A program made the position numbers and the translations under genes. From Mesorhizobium sp. M2E.F.Ca.ET.219.01.1.1 (GTDB lineage: Bacteria > Pseudomonadota > Alphaproteobacteria > Rhizobiales > Rhizobiaceae): a DNA stretch of 64,000 nt. The notes beneath the pieces are model-generated. The model worked only from the letters and a program-made list of their open reading frames with translations, did no database searches and had not been told where the DNA came from. The DNA lies in the NCBI RefSeq assembly GCF_004016445.2, contig NZ_SADT02000001.1, forward strand, positions 2,027,630-2,091,629. Direction: 5' to 3'. This document shows positions 8,687 through 17,991 of this stretch, piece by piece. Position 1 is the first letter of the stretch. The number at the start of each line of letters is the position of its first letter.

Positions 8687-9112
8687 GTGAAAGCACGCGT
8701 CAAATGGGTTGAGGAACGCACTTTTGTCGGCGAGTCCGGCACCGGCCATAAGGTCGTGCTTGGCACCGCGCATGGGCCGGATGGCAAGACGCCTGGACCG
8801 AGTCCGATGGAACTGGTGCTGATCGGCACCGGCGGCTGCTCGGCCTATGATGTCGTGCACATCCTCGAGAAAGGCCGCGAGGCGATCGAGGATTGTGTCG
8901 TGGAACTCGACGCCGATCGGGCCGAGACCGACCCGAAAGTGTTCACCCGCATCCACATGCATTTCATCGTCAAGGGCAGAGCCCTGTCGCACGACAAGGT
9001 GAAACGGGCGATCAACCTCTCGATCGAGAAATATTGCTCGGCTAGCGCCATGATGGCCAAGACCGCGACGCTTACGCATGATTTCGAAGTGATCGAGACG
9101 GGGGCCAAGTAA
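8687..9112 (+). CDS. OsmC family peroxide-reducing protein (YhfA-type)
   Basis: A 141-residue OsmC/Ohr-fold protein. The two redox cysteines expected for the family are present: Cys51 in GTGGCSAYDVV and Cys117 in IEKYCSASAMM. The GPSPMELVLIGTGGC segment is diagnostic. Such proteins reduce organic hydroperoxides with lipoyl or thiol donors, though the YhfA branch is not well characterised. Starts with GTG at 8687. Confidence 0.88.
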   Translation: MKARVKWVEERTFVGESGTGHKVVLGTAHGPDGKTPGPSPMELVLIGTGGCSAYDVVHILEKGREAIEDCVVELDADRAETDPKVFTRIHMHFIVKGRALSHDKVKRAINLSIEKYCSASAMMAKTATLTHDFEVIETGAK

Positions 9113-9129
9113 GGCAGTAGGGGTGTCGC

Positions 9130-9759
9130 TCAAGCGGCCATCAGCGCTCTGACGCCGTCCGCCACGAATTGCACGGCGAGCGCCGCCAGGATCACGCCCA
9201 GCAGCCTGGTCAGGATCGAGCGGCCGGTCTGGCCGAGGATGCGGTCGATGCGTTCCGACAGCACGAACACAAGATAGGTGATGACGAGGCAGAGGAAGAT
9301 GATGCCGACCAGGGCTGCCTGGGCGGCAAAGCCGTCAAAATGCCCCGATAAGAGCACGGTTGCCGAGATGGCGCCGGGGCCGGCGATCAGTGGGATCGCC
9401 AGCGGGAAGGCGGCGATGTTGTGGATCATGTCCTTGGTGATGGCGACGTCGCCGATCTTCTCCTTGCGGTCCTGGCGGCGCTCGAACACCATTTCGAAGG
9501 CGATGAAGAACAGGAGAAAACCGCCGGCGACGCGGAAGGCCGGCAGCGTGATGCCGAACACCGACAGGATCGAGGCGCCGGCGATCGCAAACAGCGCCAT
9601 GACCAGGAAGCCGATCACCGAGGCGCGAACCGAGACCTGCTGGCGCTCCTCGCGGTTCATGCCGCGCGTGACGGCGAGGAAGAGCGGCGCCAGTCCCGGC
9701 GGGTCGATGGTCACCAGGATGGTGACGAAGGCGTTGAACAGGCTGTCGAAACTCGGCAT
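9130..9759 (-). CDS. MarC family integral membrane protein
   Basis: 209 residues with six predicted transmembrane helices, typical of MarC/UPF0056. Diagnostic stretches are FVTILVTIDPPGLAPLFLAV near the start, FRVAGGFLLFFIAFEMVF in the middle and FPLAIPLIAGPGAISATVLL. Transport activity is unproven for this family; the old link to antibiotic resistance was not upheld. The start is placed at 9759 (MPSFDSLFNAF), because the upstream in-frame extension to 9936 is low-complexity and overlaps the repeat-like region. Confidence 0.88.
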   Translation of the reverse strand: MPSFDSLFNAFVTILVTIDPPGLAPLFLAVTRGMNREERQQVSVRASVIGFLVMALFAIAGASILSVFGITLPAFRVAGGFLLFFIAFEMVFERRQDRKEKIGDVAITKDMIHNIAAFPLAIPLIAGPGAISATVLLSGHFDGFAAQAALVGIIFLCLVITYLVFVLSERIDRILGQTGRSILTRLLGVILAALAVQFVADGVRALMAA

Positions 9760-9839
9760 CGCTGGTCCCCTCCCGCCAGGCGAAGCCCAGCCTCTGCAAT
9801 TGGTAGAGCAAAGCCCGGGCGCTGGAAACAGCCGGGAGG

Positions 9840-10270
9840 GGAAATGGGTGCGCGAAGCTGTGAAAGCAGGCGGGACAGCGCCCTCCTCGCCGTCGCCAAA
9901 GCTGCCAATCTGCCCCAAAGTGGCTACGCTATGCACATCTTTCGTGACTGGCGTGACTGATCAGGCCGAGGCTTGATTGCCGCGTGGTTCCCCCAATCCG
10001 TCGCTGCTTCGCAGCGCCACCTTTCCCCCCTCCGGAGGGAAAGGAAGGGAGCGTTGCTGGACGAGCGTTGATGGCAAAAAAAGCTTGGCGCCTTTCCTCT
10101 ACCCCGTCGATCGGGGGAGAGGTGGCTCGGCGAAGCCGAGACGGAGTGGGGGTCGACCAGCGCGGCAGAAGAAATGCATGCGCCAAGCTGCCATGCACGC
10201 CATCACCAAAGTGTGCATGCCCTAGCCGCAAGTGGGGGAGATGCCCGGCAGGGCAGGGGGGGCGCGAAGG
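9840..10270. repeat. Cluster of dispersed Mesorhizobium-type intergenic repeats
   Basis: The gap between marC and the next gene is filled with fragments recognisable from rhizobial intergenic repeats: the hairpins TTTCCCCCCTCCGGAGGGAAA region (about 10021-10043) and CTCGGCGAAGCCGAG (about 10127-10141), the AGTGGGGGAGATGCCCGGC block (about 10231-10249), and an Ala-coding-like GTCGCCAAAGCTGCCAATC block (about 9892-9910). At least three repeat types seem nested. Open frames here are by-products of these repeats and no gene is called. Confidence 0.6.
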
Positions 10271-10288
10271 ATCGCGGCTTTTCGATCG

Positions 10289-10822
10289 CTATCGAGCTTC
10301 ATTCACGCGCCGCGCCAGAAACTCGACCTCCATGCGCCAGGTCGCGCCGCCGTCGTGGGAGCGCTCGCCGAGCCAGCGGAACGAGTTTTCGGTGATGCGT
10401 GCAAAGCTCCAGCGCACCGACGCGCCGGTGCCGTCGGCACCGACCTGGACGATCGTGTCGCCCTCGGCGCGGCCGAGCTGCCGGCTGTAGTATTGGTTGC
10501 GCGGGTCGCTCCAGAAGATGTGCCAGGCGTCGGCGCCGGGGTCGTAGACGCGCAATGTCGTGCCGTAGAAGGTCCACGGCCCGAGCGAGTTTTGGGCACC
10601 GGCGTCGCGCGCGGGCAGGATCCATACGTCCTGTACCGCCCTGCCTTCCAGGACCCAGCCGAAATGCACCTCGCCGCGGCCCGTCAGTCTGGTCCCGTCA
10701 TCCAGGATGCGTGTGGCATCGAACGTCCAGGCGCCGATGAAGCGGCCGTAGAGCTTCAGCTTTTCGGCGAGATCCGGATTGGGGCTACCGCTGTGCAGGG
10801 CTTCGGCAAAAGAATCGATCAT
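10289..10822 (-). CDS. Conserved hypothetical protein, possible beta-barrel ligand-binding fold
   Basis: 177 residues with alternating hydrophobic strands and many aromatic residues: GRFIGAWTFDATRILDDG, GRGEVHFGWVLEGRAVQDVW, WTFYGTTLRVYDPGADAWHI and SFRWLGERSHDGGATWRM. The layout recalls DUF1579-like and nitrobindin-like barrels, but the match is by eye only. Function is unknown. The gene is divergent from the AraC-family regulator starting at 10908 with 85 bases between, an arrangement common for a regulator and its target. Confidence 0.65.
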   Translation of the reverse strand: MIDSFAEALHSGSPNPDLAEKLKLYGRFIGAWTFDATRILDDGTRLTGRGEVHFGWVLEGRAVQDVWILPARDAGAQNSLGPWTFYGTTLRVYDPGADAWHIFWSDPRNQYYSRQLGRAEGDTIVQVGADGTGASVRWSFARITENSFRWLGERSHDGGATWRMEVEFLARRVNEAR

Positions 10823-10907
10823 GGCTGCTGCCTCGTTTGTCAGGAGAGGGCGAGCAGTAACGGCATTGCGGGGTTCTGCGCTTGGGAAAAATTGCTATCT
10901 TTCGGTG

Positions 10908-11738
10908 ATGGCGACGACTGATAAAACCGTTGCTTCGGGACCTGGTTGGCAGGTGTCCGACGTGATCTGTACCGCCGCCGCCGGCGACAGGCCGTTCGAG
11001 GAGGAGCATCGCGCCTTCTGCGTCGCCGCGGTGACCAATGGCACGTTCCGCTATCGCACGAGCCAGGGTACCGCGATGCTGGCGCCAGGCGCCATCCTGC
11101 TTGGAAATCCTGGCGCCTGCTATGAATGCGGGCATGAGCACGGCGCCGGCGACCGCTGCCTTTCCTTCCATTTTTCACCGGCCTATCTAGAGCGCGTCGT
11201 GGCCGAACTGCCGGGCGCGAAGCGCCTGGGCTTCGCCGATCCGCGCCTGCCGCCTTTGCCGTCGCTGACTCCGGTGCTGGCAGAGGCGGAGGCTGCGCGG
11301 GAAAGGGGCGACAACGAGGCGTTCGAGGAACTCGGCCTGCGCATTGCCGGCGCGGTGGTCGCGGCTGCCGCCGGTCCTTCCGGAACGGCACGGGCACCCA
11401 GCCGCCGCGACCAGAAACGGGTTGCCGAAGCGGTGCGGCTGATCGAGCTCAACGCCGAACGGCCGCTCTCGCTGGCCGAGCTCGCCGACGGCACGGCGAC
11501 CAGCCCGTATCATTTCCTGCGCATTTTCCGGCAGGTTGCCGGCATGACGCCCTATCAGTTCCTGCTGAAGATCAGGCTGCACCGCGCCGCGGTGCGCCTG
11601 GCTAGCTCGGACGCGTCGGTCTCGACGATCGCTTTCGATGCAGGCTTCAACGACCTGTCGACCTTCAATCGCCGGTTCCGGCGCCAGATGGGGGAGACGC
11701 CGGGCAGTTACAGAGCCAAGCTGACCGGCGCCCGGTAG
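10908..11738 (+). CDS. AraC family transcriptional regulator
   Basis: 276 residues from MATTDKTVASG. The N-terminal half is a cupin-like sensor (FRYRTSQGTAMLAPGAILLG, a CYECGHEH segment, CLSFHFSP), and the C-terminal 100 residues hold the double helix-turn-helix: PLSLAELADGTATSPYHFLR for the first and VSTIAFDAGFNDLSTFNRRF for the second. The Cys/His cluster CYECGHEHGAGDRC may bind metal or sense redox state. An ATG at 10908 fits the fold better than the open frame reaching back to 10779, which overlaps the divergent neighbour. Confidence 0.88.
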   Translation: MATTDKTVASGPGWQVSDVICTAAAGDRPFEEEHRAFCVAAVTNGTFRYRTSQGTAMLAPGAILLGNPGACYECGHEHGAGDRCLSFHFSPAYLERVVAELPGAKRLGFADPRLPPLPSLTPVLAEAEAARERGDNEAFEELGLRIAGAVVAAAAGPSGTARAPSRRDQKRVAEAVRLIELNAERPLSLAELADGTATSPYHFLRIFRQVAGMTPYQFLLKIRLHRAAVRLASSDASVSTIAFDAGFNDLSTFNRRFRRQMGETPGSYRAKLTGAR

Positions 11739-11747
11739 GTTTTGCCT

Positions 11748-12371
11748 TCAATCGTCGGTCGGACCGCACCATCCGGGCAGGTAATCCGCATCCTTGCCCT
11801 TGGCCAGAATCAGCGCCTGCTTCATCGCCTTGTCGAAGTTCTTGGCAACCGCATCCTGGTCGATGCGCCGGCGCAAAAAATCAGCCCAGATGAATTCGCT
11901 GAACGGCGTCGTGTCCTTGGCGAAGCCGCCCTGACGGCGCAGTTCGCCCGCCATGCTCCGGTAAGGATCGTCGACCAGCTCGCCAATGGTCTTTGGAATG
12001 GCCGAGTAATCGCGGCGCCGGCCGTTCTCGTCGAACGGGTGCATCCAGCCGCGATTGTCGAGCACGAAGAAAAACGCGTCCTTGTCGAGCGCGGAGAGGT
12101 CGCTGATCACGGTCACGAGCACGTCCTTGACGCCTTCCTCGAGCAGGGCGCGGGCGAGATGATGGTGATCGGTGACGTAGTAGCGGTTTTTCGGACCGAG
12201 CACCACCGGCACCATGTGCCTGCCCACAAAGACGCCGGTCTTCCTCTTGGCGTCCTGCGCCCGGATCATCTGGCGCTTCAACGCAACTTCCCTCATGCCG
12301 ACCGTGATCTGCGTCGGCCTTAGGTCCTCGACGGGGACCGGAGTGACGATGGGCTCTCGGGGGTCGATCAT
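11748..12371 (-). CDS. ParB-like nuclease-fold protein (ParBc_2 type)
   Basis: A 207-residue protein with the ParB/sulfiredoxin-like core: EDLRPTQITVGMREVALK, the VPVVLGPKNRYYVTDHHHLA strand-helix, and the later KTIGELVDDPYRSMAGELR. The His triplet in YVTDHHH is characteristic of the PF08857-type family rather than chromosome-partitioning ParB. Function unproven. Its start overlaps the stop of the SulP gene by four bases (ATGA), so it is translated with that transporter. Confidence 0.8.
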   Translation of the reverse strand: MIDPREPIVTPVPVEDLRPTQITVGMREVALKRQMIRAQDAKRKTGVFVGRHMVPVVLGPKNRYYVTDHHHLARALLEEGVKDVLVTVISDLSALDKDAFFFVLDNRGWMHPFDENGRRRDYSAIPKTIGELVDDPYRSMAGELRRQGGFAKDTTPFSEFIWADFLRRRIDQDAVAKNFDKAMKQALILAKGKDADYLPGWCGPTDD

Positions 12372-14179
12372 GGCGCGCTATCCTGTTCTTGCTGCTGCGG
12401 TTTCCCCGGACCAAGTGTTTTGATCGCCGCGTCGACGCTGTGGAATATCCGCTCTGTGCCGACGATTTCAGCGATGCCGAACCGCTTGAGCGCCGCCTGG
12501 GCGCGCAGCGATTCCATGCGCGCGATAGCAAAGACCGCGCCTTTGTCGCGACAATGGCGGATGGTGTCGATCAGCGCCTGGGCGGCGGTGTAGTCGATCT
12601 CGACGATGTTGCTGGCCTCCAGCACCACCAGCTTCACGTCGTCTCTCCTGGCGTCGATCAGGTCGGCGAGGCCGCGCTTGAAACGGTCGGCGTTGACGAA
12701 GGAAAGCGGCGCCTGGAACGCCGCCACCAGCACGCCAGGATGCTGTTCACCCGGGCTGGAACTGCTCGGCGGCCACCAGACCGAGGTGCCCGGCACCTGC
12801 GCCAGCTCGATCGGCTCGGTGCGCGTCGAGCCCCAGATGCCGTGCAGCAGCGACAGGCCGATGCCGATCGCGACGCCGGTTTCGATCGGCAGGACGACGA
12901 TCGCGATCATGGTGATCAGGATCAGCGCGAACTCGACCGGCGCCTGGCGCCAGACCTTGGCGAAGACCTGCCAGCGCAGGATGTGCTGGGCCACGAACAT
13001 CAGCACGCCGGCAAGCGCAGCCTGCGGCACATTGGCAAGCAGGCTGCCGCCGAAAGCGCCGAGCGCAAGCACGATGGCCGCCGCGATCAGGCCCGAAAGC
13101 TGCGAGCGGCCGCCTGTCTGGGCAACGATGGCCGTGCGCGGCGGGCTGGCGTTGACGGCAAAGGCGCCGAACAGGCCGGCCAGGATGCTGCCCGCGCCGA
13201 CGCCGACGAAATCGCGGTTGACGTCGGGCGCTTCGCCATCCCGCGGCGGGAAGGAGCGGCTGGTGGCCGCCGTCTGCACCATGACGACGATGGCGATCAG
13301 CAATGCCAGCGGGATAAGGGCCTGCGCGTCGTGGAAGTCGGCGGTCGGCATGCCGGGGACCGGCAAGCCGTTCGGCAAGGCGCCGAGCACCTCGACGCCC
13401 CTGCTCTTCAAGTCGAAGGCGACAAAGCCAAGCGTCGCCAGGACCATGCCGATCAACGCCGCCGGGATCCGCGCGCTGACCTGTCCGGCGGCGAAGACGA
13501 TGGCGAAGACGCCGAGGCCGATTGCCAGGCTCCAGGGATTGGTGAGGTGGAGATTGGCGGCGATCTCGCCAGCGCGCCGCACCGTCTCGCCGCTTTCGGC
13601 CGGCAGGCCGAGCAAGGAGGGCAGTTGCGAGACGATGATATGGACGGAAATGCCGGCGAGGAAACCGGTCGTGACCGGCACGGACAGGAGATCGGCAATC
13701 CAGCCGAGACGGAAAATGCCGCTGAGCGCCACCAGCAGCCCCACCATCAGCGCCAGCATGGCAGCCAGCGCCAGGTAATGCGGCGAGCCGGCGGTGGCGA
13801 TCAGCGCCAGGCCGCCGGCGAACAGAGGCGTGATCGTCGAATCCGCGCCCGCCGACAACTGGCGGTTGGCGCCGAGCAGCGCGAAGGCGACCGAGCCGGC
13901 GACGAAAGTGAAAAAGCCGATCTCCGGCGCGAAACCGCCGAGGCGCGCCGTCGCCATCTGTTCGGGAATGGCGATCGCCGCGAGCGTGATGCCTGCCGCT
14001 AGGTCGCCGTTGAGGTCTTTTGTCGTCCAGCCGCTCAAGGCGCGCAGGGGCAACCAGGAGTTCGCCGCGACTGCCGCGCCCATCTCAGGGTGACGATCCA
14101 TTGCCGGCCTATGCCCCTTCAACCGCGACTTCGGGGCGAAATGCACTGTGGCCATATCGTCGCAATCTGCGGTATCCAT
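12368..14179 (-). CDS. SulP family anion transporter with STAS domain
   Basis: 603 residues. The membrane part (about residues 40-440) carries the SulP signatures DLNGDLAAGITLAAIAIPEQ and FLAGISVHIIVSQLPSLLG and ends near WQAPVEFALILITMIAIV. The C-terminal cytoplasmic STAS domain (about 480-590) contains VKLVVLEASNIVEIDYTAAQ, where the Asp-Tyr replaces the phosphorylatable serine context of anti-sigma antagonists. Probable substrates are sulfate, bicarbonate or a dicarboxylate; not resolvable here. Start uncertain: Met9 (14155) or Met27 are alternatives. Divergent from gyrA. Confidence 0.88.
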   Translation of the reverse strand: MDTADCDDMATVHFAPKSRLKGHRPAMDRHPEMGAAVAANSWLPLRALSGWTTKDLNGDLAAGITLAAIAIPEQMATARLGGFAPEIGFFTFVAGSVAFALLGANRQLSAGADSTITPLFAGGLALIATAGSPHYLALAAMLALMVGLLVALSGIFRLGWIADLLSVPVTTGFLAGISVHIIVSQLPSLLGLPAESGETVRRAGEIAANLHLTNPWSLAIGLGVFAIVFAAGQVSARIPAALIGMVLATLGFVAFDLKSRGVEVLGALPNGLPVPGMPTADFHDAQALIPLALLIAIVVMVQTAATSRSFPPRDGEAPDVNRDFVGVGAGSILAGLFGAFAVNASPPRTAIVAQTGGRSQLSGLIAAAIVLALGAFGGSLLANVPQAALAGVLMFVAQHILRWQVFAKVWRQAPVEFALILITMIAIVVLPIETGVAIGIGLSLLHGIWGSTRTEPIELAQVPGTSVWWPPSSSSPGEQHPGVLVAAFQAPLSFVNADRFKRGLADLIDARRDDVKLVVLEASNIVEIDYTAAQALIDTIRHCRDKGAVFAIARMESLRAQAALKRFGIAEIVGTERIFHSVDAAIKTLGPGKPQQQEQDSAP

Positions 14180-14223
14180 TTGAAATTACCATCAAAATTG
14201 TCTCTGGAAAAGTCCGGCCGACA

Positions 14224-14251
14224 TTGGAGTTTCGGCGAGGCTTCCTATATA
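14224..14251 (+). promoter_or_regulatory. Candidate sigma70 promoter for gyrA
   Basis: TTGGAG at 14224-14229 and TATATA at 14246-14251 are separated by 16 bases and lie 36 bases before the gyrA start. Predicted by inspection only. Confidence 0.35.
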
Positions 14252-14287
14252 AGCATGCAGTGATTCCCGACTGGATTGTGACCTGAT

Positions 14288-17074
14288 TTGACCGACCAGA
14301 AGACACCGCGCGGGCCGGACGGCGGCCCCACCGGCATCGAGCCGATTTCGATCATCGAGGAGATGCAGCGCTCCTATCTCGATTACGCCATGAGCGTGAT
14401 CGTCAGCCGCGCGCTGCCCGATGTGCGCGACGGCCTGAAGCCGGTGCACCGGCGCATCCTCTACGCTATGCAAGAGGGCGGTTACCACTGGAACCGCAAG
14501 CATGTGAAATCGTCGCGCATCGTCGGCGACGTGATGGGTAAATACCATCCGCATGGCGACGCCTCGATCTATGACGCTTTGGTGCGCATGGCGCAGGATT
14601 GGTCGCTGCGCGTGCCGCTGATCGACGGGCAGGGCAATTTCGGCTCCATCGACGCCGACCCGCCCGCGGCCATGCGCTACACCGAGTCGCGGCTCACCAA
14701 GGTCGCGCATGAGCTCCTGGAGGATATCGACAAGGAAACGGTCGATTTTCAGGACAATTACGACGGCGCCGAACAAGAGCCGAAGGTATTGCCCGCGCGC
14801 TTCCCGAACCTTCTGGTCAACGGTTCCGGCGGCATCGCCGTCGGCATGGCCACCAACATTCCGCCGCACAACCTGAGCGAAGTCTGCAACGGCGCCATCG
14901 CCCTCATCGACAACCCGGCCATCGATCTGCCGGCGCTGATGGAGATCGTGCCCGGCCCCGATTTTCCGACCGGCGGCATCGTGCTTGGCCGCTCCGGCAT
15001 CTACAGCGCCTATTCCACCGGCCGCGGCTCGATCGTCATGCGCGGCCGCGTCGAGATCGAAAGGCGCGGCAACGACCGTGAATCCATCGTCGTCACCGAG
15101 ATTCCCTATCAGGTGAACAAGGCGGCGATGATCGAGAAGATGGCCGAGCTGGTGCGCGAAAAGCGCATCGACGGCATTTCCGACATCCGCGACGAGAGCG
15201 ACCGCCAGGGCTACAGGGTCGTCATCGAGCTGAAGCGCGAGGCCGTCGCCGACGTCATCCTCAACCAGCTTTACCGCTTCACGCCGCTGCAGACGTCGTT
15301 CGGCGCCAACATGGTGGCGCTGAACGGCGGCAAGCCGGAAGTGATGACGCTGATCGACATGCTGAAAGCCTTTGTCGGCTTCCGCGAGGAGGTGATCAGC
15401 CGCCGCACCAAATACCTGCTGCGCAAGGCGCGCGAGCGGGCGCATGTGCTGGTCGGCCTGGCGATCGCCGTCGCCAACATCGACGAGGTGATCAAGCTCA
15501 TCCGCACCGCGCCCGATCCGCAGACGGCGCGCGAGCAGTTGATGGAGCGGCGCTGGCCGTCGCATGACGTCGCTCCGCTGATCAAGCTGATCGACGACCC
15601 GCGCCACCGCATCAACGAGGACGGCACCTACAATCTCTCCGAGGAACAGGCTCGCGCCATCCTCGATCTGCGCCTGCAGCGCCTGACCGCGCTCGGCCGC
15701 GACGAGATCGCCGACGAGTTGAACAAGATCGGCGCTGAGATCGTTGATTTCCTTGATATTTTGTCGTCTCGCGCACGCATCCAGCAGATCGTCAAGGACG
15801 AGCTGATCGCGGTCCGCGACGAGTTCGGCACGCCGCGCCGCACCGAGCTCTCCGAGGGCGGAGCGGATATGGAAGACGAGGACCTGATCCAGCGCGAGGA
15901 CATGGTCGTCACCGTCAGCCATTCCGGCTACATCAAGCGCGTGCCGCTGTCGCTCTACCGGGCGCAGCGCCGCGGCGGCAAGGGCCGCTCCGGCATGTCG
16001 ACCAAAGAAGAGGATTTCGTCACAAGGCTGTTCGTGGCCAACACGCACACGCCGGTGCTGTTCTTCTCCTCGCGCGGCATCGTCTACAAGGAAAAGGTCT
16101 GGCGGCTGCCGATCGGCAACCCGCAATCGCGCGGCAAGGCGCTGATCAACATGCTGCCGCTCGAGCAGGGCGAGCGCATCACCACGATCATGCCGCTGCC
16201 CGAGGACGAGAGCAGCTGGGGCGAGCTCGACGTGATGTTCGCCACCACGCGCGGCACCGTGCGCCGCAACAAACTGTCCGACTTCGTCCAGGTCAACCGC
16301 AACGGCAAGATCGCCATGAAGCTGGAGGAAGAGGGCGACGAGATCCTCGGCGTCGAGACCTGCACCGACAATGACGACGTGCTGCTCACGGCGAATTCCG
16401 GCCAGTGCATCCGTTTCCCGGTCTCCGACGTGCGCGTCTTCCAGAGCCGCAATTCCGTCGGCGTGCGCGGCATAAGCATGGCCGAGACCGACCGCATCAT
16501 CTCGATGTCGATCATCGAGAATGTCGATGCGTCACCCGCAGAGCGCGCCGCCTATCTGAAGCGTGCGGCGGCCGAGCGCCGGCTTGCCGCCGGCGGAGCG
16601 GGCGAGGAAGAGGAGATCGCGCTCACCAATGAGGAGGTCGGCGAGGAAGCCGAGCTTTCCGACGAGCGTTACGAGTTCCTCAAGGCGCATGAGCAGCTCG
16701 TGCTGACGGTAACGGAATACGGCTACGGCAAGCGCTCGTCGTCCTATGATTTCCGCCTGACGGGTCGCGGCGGCAAGGGCATCCGCGCCACCGACGTGTC
16801 GAAGACGGCCGAGATCGGCCGCCTGGTCGCGACCTTCCCCGTCGGCAATGACGATCAGATCATGCTGGTTTCGGACGGCGGCACGGTGATCCGGGTGCCG
16901 GTCAACGGCATACGCTTCGCCAGCCGCGCCACCAAGGGCGTGACGATCTTCAACACGGCCGAAGGCGAAAAGGTTGTCTCGGTGGAGCGGATTTCGGAGC
17001 CGCAGTCGGACGAAGAGGCGGAAGACGTGGCTTCGAACGAGGCCGGTGCGGACGATACGGGCGGGAGCGAATAG
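14288..17074 (+). CDS. gyrA: DNA gyrase subunit A
   Basis: 928 residues. The breakage-reunion domain has the catalytic tyrosine at Tyr131 (AMRYTESRL). The GyrA box for DNA wrapping is present as [11 protein letters not shown], followed by beta-propeller blades and an acidic C-terminal tail. In the quinolone-determining region the sequence is [10 protein letters not shown], so the position equal to E. coli Ser83 is Ala92, while the Asp87 equivalent (Asp96) is kept. Translation begins at TTG (14288) with only a weak ribosome site. A perfect hairpin follows at 17090-17110. Confidence 0.97.
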   Translation: MTDQKTPRGPDGGPTGIEPISIIEEMQRSYLDYAMSVIVSRALPDVRDGLKPVHRRILYAMQEGGYHWNRKHVKSSRIVGDVMGKYHPHGDASIYDALVRMAQDWSLRVPLIDGQGNFGSIDADPPAAMRYTESRLTKVAHELLEDIDKETVDFQDNYDGAEQEPKVLPARFPNLLVNGSGGIAVGMATNIPPHNLSEVCNGAIALIDNPAIDLPALMEIVPGPDFPTGGIVLGRSGIYSAYSTGRGSIVMRGRVEIERRGNDRESIVVTEIPYQVNKAAMIEKMAELVREKRIDGISDIRDESDRQGYRVVIELKREAVADVILNQLYRFTPLQTSFGANMVALNGGKPEVMTLIDMLKAFVGFREEVISRRTKYLLRKARERAHVLVGLAIAVANIDEVIKLIRTAPDPQTAREQLMERRWPSHDVAPLIKLIDDPRHRINEDGTYNLSEEQARAILDLRLQRLTALGRDEIADELNKIGAEIVDFLDILSSRARIQQIVKDELIAVRDEFGTPRRTELSEGGADMEDEDLIQREDMVVTVSHSGYIKRVPLSLYRAQRRGGKGRSGMSTKEEDFVTRLFVANTHTPVLFFSSRGIVYKEKVWRLPIGNPQSRGKALINMLPLEQGERITTIMPLPEDESSWGELDVMFATTRGTVRRNKLSDFVQVNRNGKIAMKLEEEGDEILGVETCTDNDDVLLTANSGQCIRFPVSDVRVFQSRNSVGVRGISMAETDRIISMSIIENVDASPAERAAYLKRAAAERRLAAGGAGEEEEIALTNEEVGEEAELSDERYEFLKAHEQLVLTVTEYGYGKRSSSYDFRLTGRGGKGIRATDVSKTAEIGRLVATFPVGNDDQIMLVSDGGTVIRVPVNGIRFASRATKGVTIFNTAEGEKVVSVERISEPQSDEEAEDVASNEAGADDTGGSE

Positions 17075-17089
17075 GATCTCGTCCGGCTC

Positions 17090-17110
17090 AACCGGCCCGT
17101 TGGGCCGGTT
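17090..17110 (+). terminator. Hairpin after gyrA
   Basis: A perfect 9-bp GC-rich stem (AACCGGCCC with GGGCCGGTT) closes a three-base loop, 16 bases past the gyrA stop. There is no long T run, so efficiency is uncertain. It would lie just past the 3' end of the minus-strand small gene at 17126 as well and could serve both. Confidence 0.6.
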
Positions 17111-17125
17111 CGGTCATGATGGGGA

Positions 17126-17278
17126 TCAGTGGCGGCGGTAGACGTTGCGGTGGGCGAAACCATCGAGGCGCTTGGTGTTGGCCTTGACGCGCACCCGCGC
17201 CGCTTCCTGATGCAACCCGAATGCGGTCGCGATGAGCATCACGATGGTCATTGCTGTGGCAAGCATGTAGATCAGCAT
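17126..17278 (-). CDS. 50-residue single-span membrane peptide
   Basis: A short minus-strand frame opens MLIYMLATAMTIVMLIATAF, a clear membrane helix with N-terminus likely outside or in the membrane, followed by a strongly basic tail (QEAARVRVKANTKRL ... NVYRRH). The ATG is preceded at nine bases by GGAG (GCAGGAGAAC), a good ribosome site. This strand therefore has a start, a ribosome site, a membrane helix and a stop close to the shared hairpin at 17090. No family is recognised. The plus-strand alternative over the same bases has none of these. Confidence 0.6.
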   Translation of the reverse strand: MLIYMLATAMTIVMLIATAFGLHQEAARVRVKANTKRLDGFAHRNVYRRH

Positions 17279-17472
17279 TTGCGTGTTCTCCTGCGCTTAC
17301 AACGGATCAAATGGTGATTTGGTTTCACCTCTTGAAGCGGCAACCTAGTGAACGCTGCGTGAAACGTTCGTGATCGTCGCATTCATCTGTCGTTCATGTC
17401 CGCGAAATGGTTCACGGATGCCCGCAATTAATCGGATTTGCCTTCCGTACGCCCGCCCGCTAGAAGCCTGCC

Positions 17473-17973
17473 ATGACCGAACGCACCGCCCTTTACGCTG
17501 GCTCCTTCGACCCGCTGACCAACGGCCATCTCGATGTGCTGAAAGCCTCGCTGGCGGTGGCCGACACCGTCTATGCTGCAATCGGCATCCATCCAGGCAA
17601 GAAGCCGTTGTTTTCCTTCGAGGAACGCGTGCAACTGATCGAGGCCGCGACCAAGGCCGAATTCGGCAAGGATAGCGGTCGCATCAAGGTCGTTTCCTTC
17701 GATGGGCTGGTCATCGACGCGGCCCGCAAGCACGGCGCCTCGATCATCATCCGGGGACTGCGCGACGGCACCGACCTCGATTACGAGATGCAGATGGCCG
17801 GCATGAACGAGACGATGGCGCCGGAACTGCAGACGGTTTTTCTCCCCGCCAGCCCGTCGGTGCGCACCATTACCGCCACACTCGTGCGCCAGATTGCCTC
17901 GATGGGCGGCGACATCCGTCCATTCGTGCCGGCGGCTGTTGCCGGCGCGCTTACCGCCAAGTTCACCAAATAG
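17473..17973 (+). CDS. coaD: Phosphopantetheine adenylyltransferase
   Basis: 166-residue CoaD, which transfers AMP from ATP to 4'-phosphopantetheine in coenzyme A synthesis. The nucleotidyltransferase T/HxGH-type motif is seen in [19 protein letters not shown], with the substrate-contact segment [21 protein letters not shown] and the second ATP loop [17 protein letters not shown]. Length is normal. It is followed after 18 bases by the cyclophilin pair, which are probably co-transcribed. Confidence 0.95.
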   Translation: MTERTALYAGSFDPLTNGHLDVLKASLAVADTVYAAIGIHPGKKPLFSFEERVQLIEAATKAEFGKDSGRIKVVSFDGLVIDAARKHGASIIIRGLRDGTDLDYEMQMAGMNETMAPELQTVFLPASPSVRTITATLVRQIASMGGDIRPFVPAAVAGALTAKFTK

Positions 17974-17991
17974 GCTTTCCCGGAGATCCCC

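Noticed and set aside
14192..16126. 644-codon frame on the minus strand opposite gyrA
   Set aside because: Antisense shadow rich in His, Arg and Asp runs; gyrA on the other strand is certain.
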